From Methanobacteriaceae archaeon (GTDB lineage Archaea > Methanobacteriota > Methanobacteria > Methanobacteriales > Methanobacteriaceae): 15,151 nucleotides of DNA. The position numbers and the translations under genes were made by a program. The notes below the pieces were generated by a model that worked only from the letters and a program-made list of their open reading frames with translations, ran no database searches and was not told the origin of the DNA. This document shows, piece after piece, positions 7,115 to 14,649 of this stretch (positions within the stretch are counted from its first letter, which is position 1; every line of letters begins with the position of its first letter). The stretch spans positions 1 to 15,151 of the forward strand of contig JADGNH010000034.1 in assembly GCA_017883605.1 (NCBI GenBank), given 5' to 3'.

Positions 7115-7254
7115 TTAATGGAATGCAGTGCTTTTACCGGCAAGATAGCCGGTAGAAAGGCCTGTTATAAATTGTAACCTCCAATTTCCCCGGCAAAAAA
7201 GATCCCCGGTACCAGCATGGATTTCATGGCCTGGGATTGATCTCCTTTTTTGTA
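7115..7254 (-). pseudogene. Decayed C-terminal fragment of a BaiN/HI0933-type flavoprotein
   Basis: On the minus strand the frame from 7254 reads MKSMLVPGIFFAGEI then GGYNL and stops at TAA (7165-7167). One frame over, the reading resumes as TGYLAGKSTAFH and ends at TAA (7115-7117). This matches the end of NAD(P)/FAD oxidoreductases of the HI0933/BaiN family, whose consensus is roughly M-S-K-VPGLYFAGE, a loop, GGYNLQ-AFSTG, then AG. Three lesions are visible: about eight loop residues are missing between GE and GGYNL, a glutamine codon position is now TAA, and one T appears lost in GCCTTTCTACC. No upstream part of the gene remains; aspS begins its 3' end 53 bases away. Confidence 0.7.
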
Positions 7255-7273
7255 TCACATATAAATAATATTG

Positions 7274-7298
7274 TTCAACCTTTTTTTAAAAGGTTGAA
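7274..7298 (-). terminator. Hairpin after aspS
   Basis: TTCAACCTTTT and AAAAGGTTGAA form perfect 11-bp arms with a 3-base loop, 8 bases past the aspS TAG. The sequence after it on the minus strand is AT-rich but has no long T run. It may mark an RNA 3' end or help stabilise it. Confidence 0.45.
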
Positions 7299-7306
7299 AT
7301 GTTGAG

Positions 7307-8626
7307 CTATGGGGTAAGTCTTCTCCGATCCCTGGGGAAGAGCACGGTTTCCCGGATGTTTTTGACTCCGGTCAGGCACATGGTGAATCTTTCTGCACCC
7401 AATCCCCAACCTGCATGGGGGGGCATGCCGTATTCAAAGGCTGCAAGATATCGGTTAAATGAATCAGGGTTTAATCCCTTTTTTTTCATCCGTTCTACCA
7501 GCAGGTCGTGCTGGTGAACTCGCATGGCTCCTGAGGATATTTCAAGGTCTTTGTACATCAGGTCAAAGGCACAGCTTTTTTTAGGGTCATCTTTGTTGGG
7601 CATTACGTAGAATGGTTTTATGTCAGTGGGCCATCCGGTAATAAAATAGTAACCTTCCATTAACTGGCCCATGGCCTTTTCAGCTGCACGGGAGAGGTCT
7701 TCGCCGTGTGTTAAGAGAACTCCCTGGGAGTTTACCATATCCACCACATCATCGTAGTCAATTCTTTCAAATGGTGTTTTAGGTATCTTCAGGTCAACAT
7801 TCAGCGTTTTAAGCTCGTCTTTGCAGTGTTCTGACACATCGCTGATGGCGGTGGACACCAGGTTTTCCAGTATTTCCATCACATCCTCATGGTCGCAGAA
7901 TGATGCCTCCAGGTCTATGGATATGGCTTCATTTAAATGTCTCATGGTGTCGTGTTCTTCTGCCCGGAATATGGGGGCTATTTCATAGACCTGGTCAAAT
8001 CCAGATGCCATCATCATCTGCTTGTAGAGCTGGGGGCTTTGCCCCAGAAATGCTTCCCGTTCAAAGTAGGTTATGGGAAAAAGTTCGGTACCGCCTTCTG
8101 TTGCTGAGGCCACCAGTTTTGGGGTGTTTATCTCAATAAATCCATTTTTTTCCAGAAAAACCCTTACAGAATGGAGCATTCTGCTTTTTATTTTGAATAT
8201 GGCACTTACACTGTGTTTTCTAAGGTCGAGAAATCTGGAGTCCAGTCGGGTATCGATCTCGGCCCTTACCTTTTCGGTGGTGTCCAGCGGCAGGGGGAGC
8301 TTGGATTCGTTCAGGAGTTTGAATTCCAGGGGAATGATTTCCACCCCTCCCGGTGCCTTGGGAGATTCTTGTACCATGCCTTTTACTGCCAGTACAGACT
8401 CTTTTTTAAGCTTTCTGATATCTGCAAAGAGTTCCGGGGAGATCTTTTTGCTGGGGGCAGTTATCTGGATCAAACCGTCTCGATCCCTTAAAAGGACGAA
8501 TATGATTCCTCCCAGGTCTCTCATTTCATGTATCCAGCCCATTATAGTTATTTCTTTCCCGTTTAGGTCGGGTGTTATTTCTTTTGAGTATTGGGTTCTT
8601 TTACAGTTTGTTAATAAGTCTGTCAA
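7307..8626 (-). CDS. aspS: Aspartyl-tRNA synthetase, probably non-discriminating (Asp/Asn)
   Basis: Charges tRNA with aspartate. It is a compact archaeal-type class IIb enzyme of 439 residues: an N-terminal OB-fold anticodon domain (about 1-105) and a catalytic core with motif 2 FRAEE (220-224) and motif 3 GWGLGAERF (about 406-414), ending RRRLTP. In the anticodon domain H33 (GWIHE) and P92 (SPKAPGG) occupy the positions where discriminating archaeal AspRS has Trp and Lys. His plus Pro is the signature of enzymes that also aspartylate tRNA-Asn, which GatCAB then amidates. I infer that here. The TTG start at 8626 is supported by AGAGGTGA 6 nt upstream. hisD lies upstream on the same strand after 464 bases. 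Confidence 0.96.
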   Translation of the reverse strand: MTDLLTNCKRTQYSKEITPDLNGKEITIMGWIHEMRDLGGIIFVLLRDRDGLIQITAPSKKISPELFADIRKLKKESVLAVKGMVQESPKAPGGVEIIPLEFKLLNESKLPLPLDTTEKVRAEIDTRLDSRFLDLRKHSVSAIFKIKSRMLHSVRVFLEKNGFIEINTPKLVASATEGGTELFPITYFEREAFLGQSPQLYKQMMMASGFDQVYEIAPIFRAEEHDTMRHLNEAISIDLEASFCDHEDVMEILENLVSTAISDVSEHCKDELKTLNVDLKIPKTPFERIDYDDVVDMVNSQGVLLTHGEDLSRAAEKAMGQLMEGYYFITGWPTDIKPFYVMPNKDDPKKSCAFDLMYKDLEISSGAMRVHQHDLLVERMKKKGLNPDSFNRYLAAFEYGMPPHAGWGLGAERFTMCLTGVKNIRETVLFPRDRRRLTP

Positions 8627-9090
8627 TGTAATTCACCTCTAAAAAGTATAATAAAAAAATTTAATAATCTTAATTTTTATTGATTTTTGTTATCAAATTT
8701 TTTTATTTATTTATCAAATTTCTTATTCCAGTTTTTTTTGAAAATTTATTTTATTAATTCTTATTATCAATTTCCATTTTTTTATATCAATTATTTCCAT
8801 TTTTTGAAATTATTTTTGGAGATTTATTCAAGTATTTGGAGCTTTATCTAAGTATTTAGAGCTTTATTAAATTATTCGGAGCTTTATTCAAATTCCAATT
8901 TTTTTTGAAAATTTATTTTCAGCTTTTATTGTTATTTTTATTATTTTTAATTTTGAAATTTCATTAAATATATGTTTTAATTTTTATTAAATAAATTTAT
9001 ATTTAAGTGCTTATCTGCTGCTAAATCCGCTTAAATAACTAGTCCATAGGATGATATTAATAATTAAATCATAATTCAATTTATTTGAGC
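8627..9090. other. 464-base AT-rich gap between hisD and aspS
   Basis: No gene is visible on either strand. It holds the 20-bp tandem repeat described separately and a pair of near-identical 27-bp segments at 8726-8752 and 8893-8919 that differ at one base. It presumably also contains the aspS promoter, but no TATA box can be singled out in such AT-rich sequence. Confidence 0.6.
8818..8896. repeat. 20-bp tandem repeat, four copies
   Basis: Units begin at 8818, 8838, 8858 and 8878 with an exact 20-bp period and consensus GGAGCTTTATTCAAGTATTT. The two middle boundaries are well preserved, and the last unit grades into the 27-bp repeat at 8893. Confidence 0.75.
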
Positions 9091-10377
9091 TTAATCATCT
9101 GGAAGACGTTTTTTAAAAGATTCTGCGTGGGCGTAAAGTCCTTCATACTCTGCCAGGGTCACAACCATCTCTTTAAGGTTCTCCAGTCCTTTTCTGGATA
9201 GTCTCTGTACGGTGGGTTTTTTGAGGAAGGATTCTGTGGAAAGTCCGGAATAGAATCGGGCACAACCGGAGGTAGGGAGAACGTGGTTAGGTCCTGATCC
9301 ATAGTCCCCAGCAGCTACTGGGGTGAATTCCCCTAGAAATATTGATCCAGCATTATTTATATCATCAAGAACTATATCTGGATTTGAAGTCATGATCAAC
9401 AGGTGTTCAGGGGCGTAGAGGTTGGAGAACTCTGCTGCTTCATCCAGAGAATCAACCAGGATTATCATCCCGTATTTTCTCAGTGATTCCTCTATTATCT
9501 CCCTTCTTTTAGCAGACTTGACATCATCTTCAATTCCCTTTTTTACACTTTTTGCCAACCTTTCTGAAGTGGTGACCAGCACAGAAGCTGCTTCTGGGTC
9601 GTGTTCTGCCTGGGCCAGCATATCCAAAACTATATAATCTGTTTCGGCGGTGTCATCGGCAATTATAAGAACTTCAGAGGGACCTGCTGGGAAGTCGATG
9701 TCCACATCACCGTAAACCAGTTTTTTGGCCGCGGTGACAAACACGTTCCCCGGCCCCACTATCTTATCGACGGCAGATATGGTTTCTGTTCCGTAGGCCA
9801 TGGCAGCAATAGCCTGAGCCCCACCAACGGCGTAGATTTCATCCGCCCCGGCGATACTGGCAGCGGCCAGCACCACATCTTTTATTTTACCATTCCTGAG
9901 CGGAGGGGTGCAGCAGATAACCCGGGATACTCCGGCTATTTTGGCCGGTATCACGGTCATGAGGATGGTGGAAGGATAAACAGCGCGCCCACCAGGTATG
10001 TAACATCCAACACTCTCCAGGGGACGTATAATCTGCCCGGCCACAACGCCTTCATCCACGTTACAGAGCCATTCTGGAGGTATCTGGGCTTTGTGAAATT
10101 TTTCAATATTTTCTGCAGCCTTTTTTAGGGCTTCAACAACCTTCTCATCCACCCGGCTGAAACTGTTCTTTATATCTTCTTCTCCCACTTTAAGCCGGTT
10201 CAGTTTAACTCCATCAAATTTTTCAGTATAATAGTGCAGTGCCAGATCACCCTTCTCACGCACATCACCTACTATCTTACTGACGGTATCCAAGACTCCG
10301 GAAGCGTCGATCTGGGACCTTTTTAAGAGTTCCCTTCTCTCCTCATTTTTAAGGTTTTTCATTTTGATGATCTTCAT
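9091..10377 (-). CDS. hisD: Histidinol dehydrogenase
   Basis: Catalyses the last two steps of histidine synthesis, oxidising L-histidinol to L-histidine with two NAD+. Numbering from the ATG at 10377, the family motifs are YIPGGRAVYPST, GGAQAIAAMAYGT, VGPGNVFVT and FPAGPSEVL. The zinc ligands by comparison with the E. coli enzyme are Q256 and H259 (AQAEHDPEA), D358 (AGDYGSGPNH) and H417 (LYAHAE). The catalytic pair is E324-H325 (APEHLL). All are intact, and the length is 428. The frame reaches a TTG at 10392, but AGTGAT 3 nt before the ATG at 10377 matches the thpR SD spacing, so the ATG is preferred. It appears monocistronic, with no other his gene in the window. Confidence 0.96.
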   Translation of the reverse strand: MKIIKMKNLKNEERRELLKRSQIDASGVLDTVSKIVGDVREKGDLALHYYTEKFDGVKLNRLKVGEEDIKNSFSRVDEKVVEALKKAAENIEKFHKAQIPPEWLCNVDEGVVAGQIIRPLESVGCYIPGGRAVYPSTILMTVIPAKIAGVSRVICCTPPLRNGKIKDVVLAAASIAGADEIYAVGGAQAIAAMAYGTETISAVDKIVGPGNVFVTAAKKLVYGDVDIDFPAGPSEVLIIADDTAETDYIVLDMLAQAEHDPEAASVLVTTSERLAKSVKKGIEDDVKSAKRREIIEESLRKYGMIILVDSLDEAAEFSNLYAPEHLLIMTSNPDIVLDDINNAGSIFLGEFTPVAAGDYGSGPNHVLPTSGCARFYSGLSTESFLKKPTVQRLSRKGLENLKEMVVTLAEYEGLYAHAESFKKRLPDD

Positions 10378-10424
10378 CTTATCACTAATCAATTGCTTTA
10401 AAATTAAAAATTGTTGCTTTCAGG

Positions 10425-10435
10425 TTAAATATATT
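10425..10435 (-). promoter_or_regulatory. Probable hisD TATA box
   Basis: AATATATTTAA on the minus strand lies about 50 bases before the preferred hisD ATG. It would place transcription start near 10403 with a leader of about 25 bases. Confidence 0.5.
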
Positions 10436-10455
10436 ACTTTAATGATGGTTTTTTT

Positions 10456-10620
10456 TGATTCATTTTTTAGTGATGGCTTATTGATTTTCATTTTTTTAGT
10501 GATATTGTATGATTGATATTTTTCCGAACTGTATTTTTATATGTCAATTTCCGAACTGTCTTTATATATGTAATTTTAAACTGTCTTGTTATGTCAATCC
10601 GAAATGTTTTTATAAATGGT
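10456..10620. repeat. Degenerate ~26-bp repeat region with TATA-like cores
   Basis: Two related runs can be followed. Units starting TGATT occur at 10456, 10482 and 10510, two of them containing TTTTTTAGTGAT. Units starting CCGAACTG or a variant occur at 10524, 10551, 10576 and 10599. The second run carries strings such as TTTATATATG and TTTTATATG. Period drifts from 23 to 28 bp. Confidence 0.6.
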
Positions 10621-10747
10621 CAAAAGCTTTATCCACAATGATTCCCAATAGTATATTGCATGTTAAAAGTGGTATGGAACACCTTAGTATACAACCATTT
10701 ACTGGCATTTATTACTTTTTTTAAGTTGTATAGGTTTGGTACTAAAC

Positions 10748-10755
10748 TTTATATA
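10748..10755 (+). promoter_or_regulatory. TATA box of the UPF0058 gene
   Basis: TTTATATA lies 57 bases upstream of the ATG at 10805. Transcription would begin near 10778, before the AGGTG at 10790-10794. Confidence 0.55.
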
Positions 10756-10787
10756 ACATGCTAAAAAAATCCTTATTTACTTAAAAA

Positions 10788-11128
<341 letters not shown>

Positions 11129-11167
11129 AAAAGAGTATTAATAGAAGATCATATAGATTCTCTAGAA

Positions 11168-11203
11168 TTTTTAGACCATTTTATATTTTAGACCATTTTA
11201 TAT
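11168..11203 (+). promoter_or_regulatory. Duplicated 17-bp cpgS promoter element
   Basis: The sequence TTTAGACCATTTTATAT occurs twice in tandem with a 17-bp period, giving two TATA-like boxes at about 11179-11186 and 11196-11203. Transcription from the first would start near 11208 and keep the AGAGGTG SD (11215-11221). Transcription from the second would start near 11225 and lose it, so the first is probably the functional one. Confidence 0.55.
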
Positions 11204-11227
11204 GCTTCAAACGCAGAGGTGTGAGAT

Positions 11228-12610
11228 ATGAGTGCATTGAGGAGAATGGTATGTTTAGTTGATGGTGAACATTATTTGCCGGTAACAAAATCTGCACTGG
11301 ACACTCTGGATAGTTTGGAGCACAATGAAGTAGTAGCTGTTGTTTTTATAGGTGGAACCGAAAAGTTGAGAGAAGCTTCTGATGAAGGAGTTGTAGAAAA
11401 ACTTGGAAGACCGGTTCATTTTGGTGATGATCATCATAAAATCCCCTATAATCTCATTGGAGAAATTATAGAACAATATCATGCCGATGTGGTAATGGAT
11501 TTGAGTGATGAACCCATAGTTGATTATTCTAAAAGATTTAAAATAGCTTCCATAGTACTTGAAAGGGGAGTACCCTATGAAGGACCTGATTTTAAATTTT
11601 ATCCTCTTTCGGAGCATGATGTCTTAAAGAAACCATCAGTCAAAATATTGGGCACCGGTAAAAGAATAGGAAAAACTGCTGTTTCTGCATTTGCCGCCAG
11701 AATCATACATAAAAAACAGTATAATCCCTGCGTGGTGGCCATGGGAAGAGGCGGCCCAGAAGAACCTGAAATAGTCAGGGGAGACCTGATAGATATTACC
11801 CCTGCATTTCTCATGGAACAGTCAAACAAGGGGGTTCACGCAGCATCTGATCACTGGGAAGACGCCCTTATGAGCAGAATATTGACTATAGGGTGTAGGA
11901 GATGTGGTGGAGGTATGGTGGGTGATGTTTTCATAACCAACATGAAAAAGGGAGCTCAGCTCGCCAATGAAGTTGCAGCTGATTTTGTAATTATAGAGGG
12001 AAGCGGTGCAGCCATTCCCCCCATCAAGACCGATAAACACATTGTTCTGGTGGGTGCAAACCAACCTATTATTAATATTGAAAGATTCTTTGGACCCTTC
12101 CGAATAAACTTGGCTGATCTGGTGATTATAACCATGTGTGAAGAGCCAATGGCCAGTCCAGAGAAAATTAAGAGCATTGAAAAGTTTATAAATCGCATCA
12201 ATCCCAAAGCAACCGTTATATCCACGGTTTTCCGGCCCAAACCACTAGAAAGTGTGGACCATAAAAAAGTTCTCTTTGCAACCACCGCCCCAGATTCCAT
12301 AAAAAACGTTCTTATAGAACATCTTGAAAGTAAATACGGTTGTAAGGTTGTTGGAACCACACCACACCTTTCTAACAGACCTCTTCTTCAGAAGGATATT
12401 GAGAAACATATTGGTGAAGCAGAAGTAATGCTCACCGAGCTGAAGGCCGCAGCAGTGGACGTGGCCACTAAAGACGCTTTGGAGGCGGGTTTAGAGGTTG
12501 TTTACTGTGATAATATACCCCACGTCATTGAGGGAGATTATGAAAGTCTGCCTGATGCCATAATAAAGGTGGTAAATGATTCTATAGCTGATTTTAACCA
12601 GAAAAAGTGA
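11228..12610 (+). CDS. cpgS: Cyclic 2,3-diphosphoglycerate synthetase
   Basis: Makes cyclic 2,3-diphosphoglycerate from 2,3-diphosphoglycerate with ATP. The product is a major intracellular solute of Methanobacteriales and related methanogens, thought to stabilise proteins and store phosphate. The 460-residue length is that of the known Methanothermus enzyme. An N-terminal domain (about 1-135) beginning RRMVCLVDGEHY is followed by a P-loop-like GTGKRIGKT at 142-150. Then come MGRGGPEEPEIVRGD, GCRRCGGGMVGD and FVIIEGSGAAIPP, which are recognisable family blocks. The ATG has AGGTG 6 nt upstream. The stop TGA overlaps a GTG of a possible 42-codon ORF, and the thermosome gene follows. Confidence 0.95.
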   Translation: MSALRRMVCLVDGEHYLPVTKSALDTLDSLEHNEVVAVVFIGGTEKLREASDEGVVEKLGRPVHFGDDHHKIPYNLIGEIIEQYHADVVMDLSDEPIVDYSKRFKIASIVLERGVPYEGPDFKFYPLSEHDVLKKPSVKILGTGKRIGKTAVSAFAARIIHKKQYNPCVVAMGRGGPEEPEIVRGDLIDITPAFLMEQSNKGVHAASDHWEDALMSRILTIGCRRCGGGMVGDVFITNMKKGAQLANEVAADFVIIEGSGAAIPPIKTDKHIVLVGANQPIINIERFFGPFRINLADLVIITMCEEPMASPEKIKSIEKFINRINPKATVISTVFRPKPLESVDHKKVLFATTAPDSIKNVLIEHLESKYGCKVVGTTPHLSNRPLLQKDIEKHIGEAEVMLTELKAAAVDVATKDALEAGLEVVYCDNIPHVIEGDYESLPDAIIKVVNDSIADFNQKK

Positions 12611-12735
12611 TCCCTTTGGATCAAGGCGGGTCTGACTTTTTAGAACAAATGGATCATTTAAAAAGCTCTGAGGTCACAGGGAAATCTTTATGGGATTTCC
12701 ATTATGAGCTGAGGGTTAAGGGAAATTATGACTAG
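12607..12735 (+). CDS. Possible 42-codon ORF coupled to cpgS
   Basis: GTG at 12607 overlaps the cpgS stop in the sequence GTGA, the usual arrangement for coupled translation. The frame stays open to TAG at 12733-12735. The predicted peptide begins VIPLDQGGSDFLEQMDHLK and ends SLWDFHYELRVKGNYD. It has ordinary protein composition and noticeably higher GC than the DNA after it. An internal ATG at 12649 would give 28 residues. No SD is visible, and the stretch also contains inverted repeats, so it could instead be an RNA element or a decayed gene end. I do not recognise a family. Confidence 0.35.
   Translation: MIPLDQGGSDFLEQMDHLKSSEVTGKSLWDFHYELRVKGNYD
12608..12640 (+). terminator. Hairpin over the cpgS stop, followed by a T run
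   Basis: TGATCC (12608-12613) and GGATCA (12618-12623) pair perfectly around a CTTT loop, with ACTTTTT ending at 12640. It could end some cpgS transcripts. If the 42-codon ORF is real, the hairpin lies inside it. Confidence 0.3.
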
Positions 12736-12878
12736 ATTTAAGAAAACCAAACTTTTAAATGGATATAATTTAATATTAATAATAGAATAGGTTTAGAGAT
12801 CTTTTTGAGAATTTTTTTAAAGTAAGCTTATAAACATTAAACCAACTTAGGGACTGTTTATAATATTATGACAAACTA

Positions 12879-12887
12879 TTTATATAA
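12879..12887 (+). promoter_or_regulatory. Thermosome TATA box
   Basis: TTTATATAA lies about 55 bases before the start codon and predicts initiation near 12910. No bacterial CIRCE-like or obvious heat-shock operator palindrome is visible around it. Confidence 0.65.
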
Positions 12888-12936
12888 CCTCTAACCCATC
12901 GATAAATTACAAAAAGAGATAAATGGAGATGATAAT

Positions 12937-14580
12937 GTGGCACAGTTAGGTGGACAAGGCCAACAAGGCCAGCCAATTTTAATACTACCAGAAGGTACTT
13001 CAAGGCTTCTGGGAAGAGATGCTCAAAGAATGAATATAATGGCAGGTAAAGTTCTTGCAGAAACCATCAGAACTACCTTAGGTCCCAAGGGGATGGACAA
13101 AATGCTGGTAGATTCCCTGGGAGATATTGTGGTAACCAACGACGGAGTAACCATCTTAAAGGAGATGGACATAGAACACCCCGCAGCCAAAATGCTGGTG
13201 GAAGTGGCCAAAACCCAGGAAGATGAAGTGGGAGATGGAACCACCACCGCAGTGGTTATTGCAGGGGAACTCTTGAAAAAAGCAGAAGACTTACTGGAAC
13301 AGGATGTACATCCCACCATAATTTCCATGGGATATCGCAGAGCCGCTGCAAAGGCTCAGGAAATCTTAAACGAAATTGCCATTGACAGAAATGATCGAGA
13401 CACCCTACTGGAAGTGGCCATAACCGCCATGACCGGTAAAGGCACAGAAAAAGCCAGACAACCTTTAGCTGAGCTTATAGTATCTGCGGTGAAACAGGTT
13501 GAAGAAGATGGAGAAGTGGATAAGGACCACATAAACATCCATAGGATACAGGGCGCCACAGTGGAAGATTCACAGATAGTAAATGGAGTAGTCATCGACA
13601 AAGGCCGTTTAGACCCTTCCATGCCCAAAAAAGTCCAGGATGCCAAAATAGCATTGCTCAAGTATCCAGTTGAAGTAAAAAGCCTGGAAACTGATGCAAA
13701 AATTAAACTCACCGATCCCAACCAGATGCAGGCATTTATTGAACAGGAAGAAGCCATGATCAAAGATATGGTTGATAAGATCCTGGCCACCGGAGCAAAC
13801 GTACTGTTCTGTCAGAAAGGAATCGACGACCTGGCCCAGCACTACCTGGCCCGGGAAGGTGTATTCGCAGTTAAAAGGGTGAGAAAATCCGACATAGAAC
13901 GATTAGAAAAGGCCACCGGAGCCAATCTGGCCACCAACATTGAAGATCTTAAACCAGAAGATCTGGGTGAAGCAGGAATGGTTTATGAGAAGAAAATATT
14001 CGACGAAGTACTAATATTCGTTGAAGAATGCCACGACCCCAAAGCAGTGTCCATAATACTTAGAGGAAGCACCAAACATGTAGCAGAAGAAGTGGAAAGA
14101 GCCGTAGACGACGCCATAGGTGTGGTATCTGCCACAGTTGAAGACGGTAAAGTGGTTGCCGGCGGTGGAGCAGCAGAAATGGCTATTTCCAAAGGCCTCC
14201 GAGACTACGCTGACACCATAAGTGGAAGAGAACAACTGGCAGTAGCTGCATTTGCAGATGCACTGGAAATTATACCAAAAACCCTGGCAGAAAACGCCGG
14301 TCTTGACAGTATAGACACACTGGTGGATATAAGGGCTGCCCAGGAGAACTCCCCTTACATGGGAATTAATATTTTCGAGGGAAAAGTTACCAACATGAAA
14401 GTCAGCAGGGTAATCGAACCCCACCGGGTGAAAAAACAGGCCATCCAATCCGCGGCAGAAGCTGCAGAGATGATCCTCAGGATCGATGACATGATCGCCT
14501 CCACCAAAGCCAGAGAACCGGACATGGAAGGCATGCCCCCAGGAATGGGTGGAATGGGTGGAATGCCCCCTATGATGTAG
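12937..14580 (+). CDS. thsA: Thermosome subunit (group II chaperonin)
   Basis: ATP-driven cytosolic protein-folding chaperonin that forms a double ring with a built-in lid. At 547 residues it has the usual length. The ATP-binding blocks are LGPKGMDKML (48-57), TNDG (67-70) and GDGTTT (99-104), with VVAGGGAAEM at about 406-415. The C terminus is the flexible glycine-methionine tail GMPPGMGGMGGMPPMM, which projects into the cavity. Start is GTG at 12937 with GGAGATGAT just upstream; an ATG overlapping at 12935 is out of frame. Codon use looks biased toward GCC/ACC/ATA-type codons, as expected for a highly expressed gene. Whether the organism has further thermosome subunits cannot be told, so the alpha symbol is provisional. 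Confidence 0.97.
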   Translation: MAQLGGQGQQGQPILILPEGTSRLLGRDAQRMNIMAGKVLAETIRTTLGPKGMDKMLVDSLGDIVVTNDGVTILKEMDIEHPAAKMLVEVAKTQEDEVGDGTTTAVVIAGELLKKAEDLLEQDVHPTIISMGYRRAAAKAQEILNEIAIDRNDRDTLLEVAITAMTGKGTEKARQPLAELIVSAVKQVEEDGEVDKDHINIHRIQGATVEDSQIVNGVVIDKGRLDPSMPKKVQDAKIALLKYPVEVKSLETDAKIKLTDPNQMQAFIEQEEAMIKDMVDKILATGANVLFCQKGIDDLAQHYLAREGVFAVKRVRKSDIERLEKATGANLATNIEDLKPEDLGEAGMVYEKKIFDEVLIFVEECHDPKAVSIILRGSTKHVAEEVERAVDDAIGVVSATVEDGKVVAGGGAAEMAISKGLRDYADTISGREQLAVAAFADALEIIPKTLAENAGLDSIDTLVDIRAAQENSPYMGINIFEGKVTNMKVSRVIEPHRVKKQAIQSAAEAAEMILRIDDMIASTKAREPDMEGMPPGMGGMGGMPPMM

Positions 14581-14585
14581 ATGGG

Positions 14586-14620
14586 AATAAAAAGTATAAC
14601 TTTTTATTTTTTTTCTATTT
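14586..14620 (+). terminator. Thermosome terminator
   Basis: AATAAAAAG (14586-14594) and CTTTTTATT (14600-14608) form a hairpin with a 5-base loop, directly followed by T-rich sequence. Placed 6 bases after the stop, it is the best terminator in the window and also separates the convergent gene. Confidence 0.7.
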
Positions 14621-14649
14621 TCTTAAATTTCTTTTTTTATTTTTCTAGA

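Noticed and set aside
8073..8642. Long 189-codon plus-strand frame opposite aspS
   Set aside because: It is the complementary shadow of a well-supported aminoacyl-tRNA synthetase and has no family features of its own.
9601..10128. 175-codon plus-strand frame opposite hisD
   Set aside because: Shadow of hisD, whose catalytic residues are all intact in the other strand.
10509..10724. Plus-strand 71-codon frame in the hisD-UPF0058 gap
   Set aside because: Its first half is simply the translated repeat (FPNCIFICQ then FPNCLYICN), and it lacks an SD.
12664..12710. Structured RNA call for the nested stems after cpgS
   Set aside because: Stems are short (5 and 7 bp) and lie inside an open frame with protein-like content, so they are kept only as an alternative in the ORF finding.
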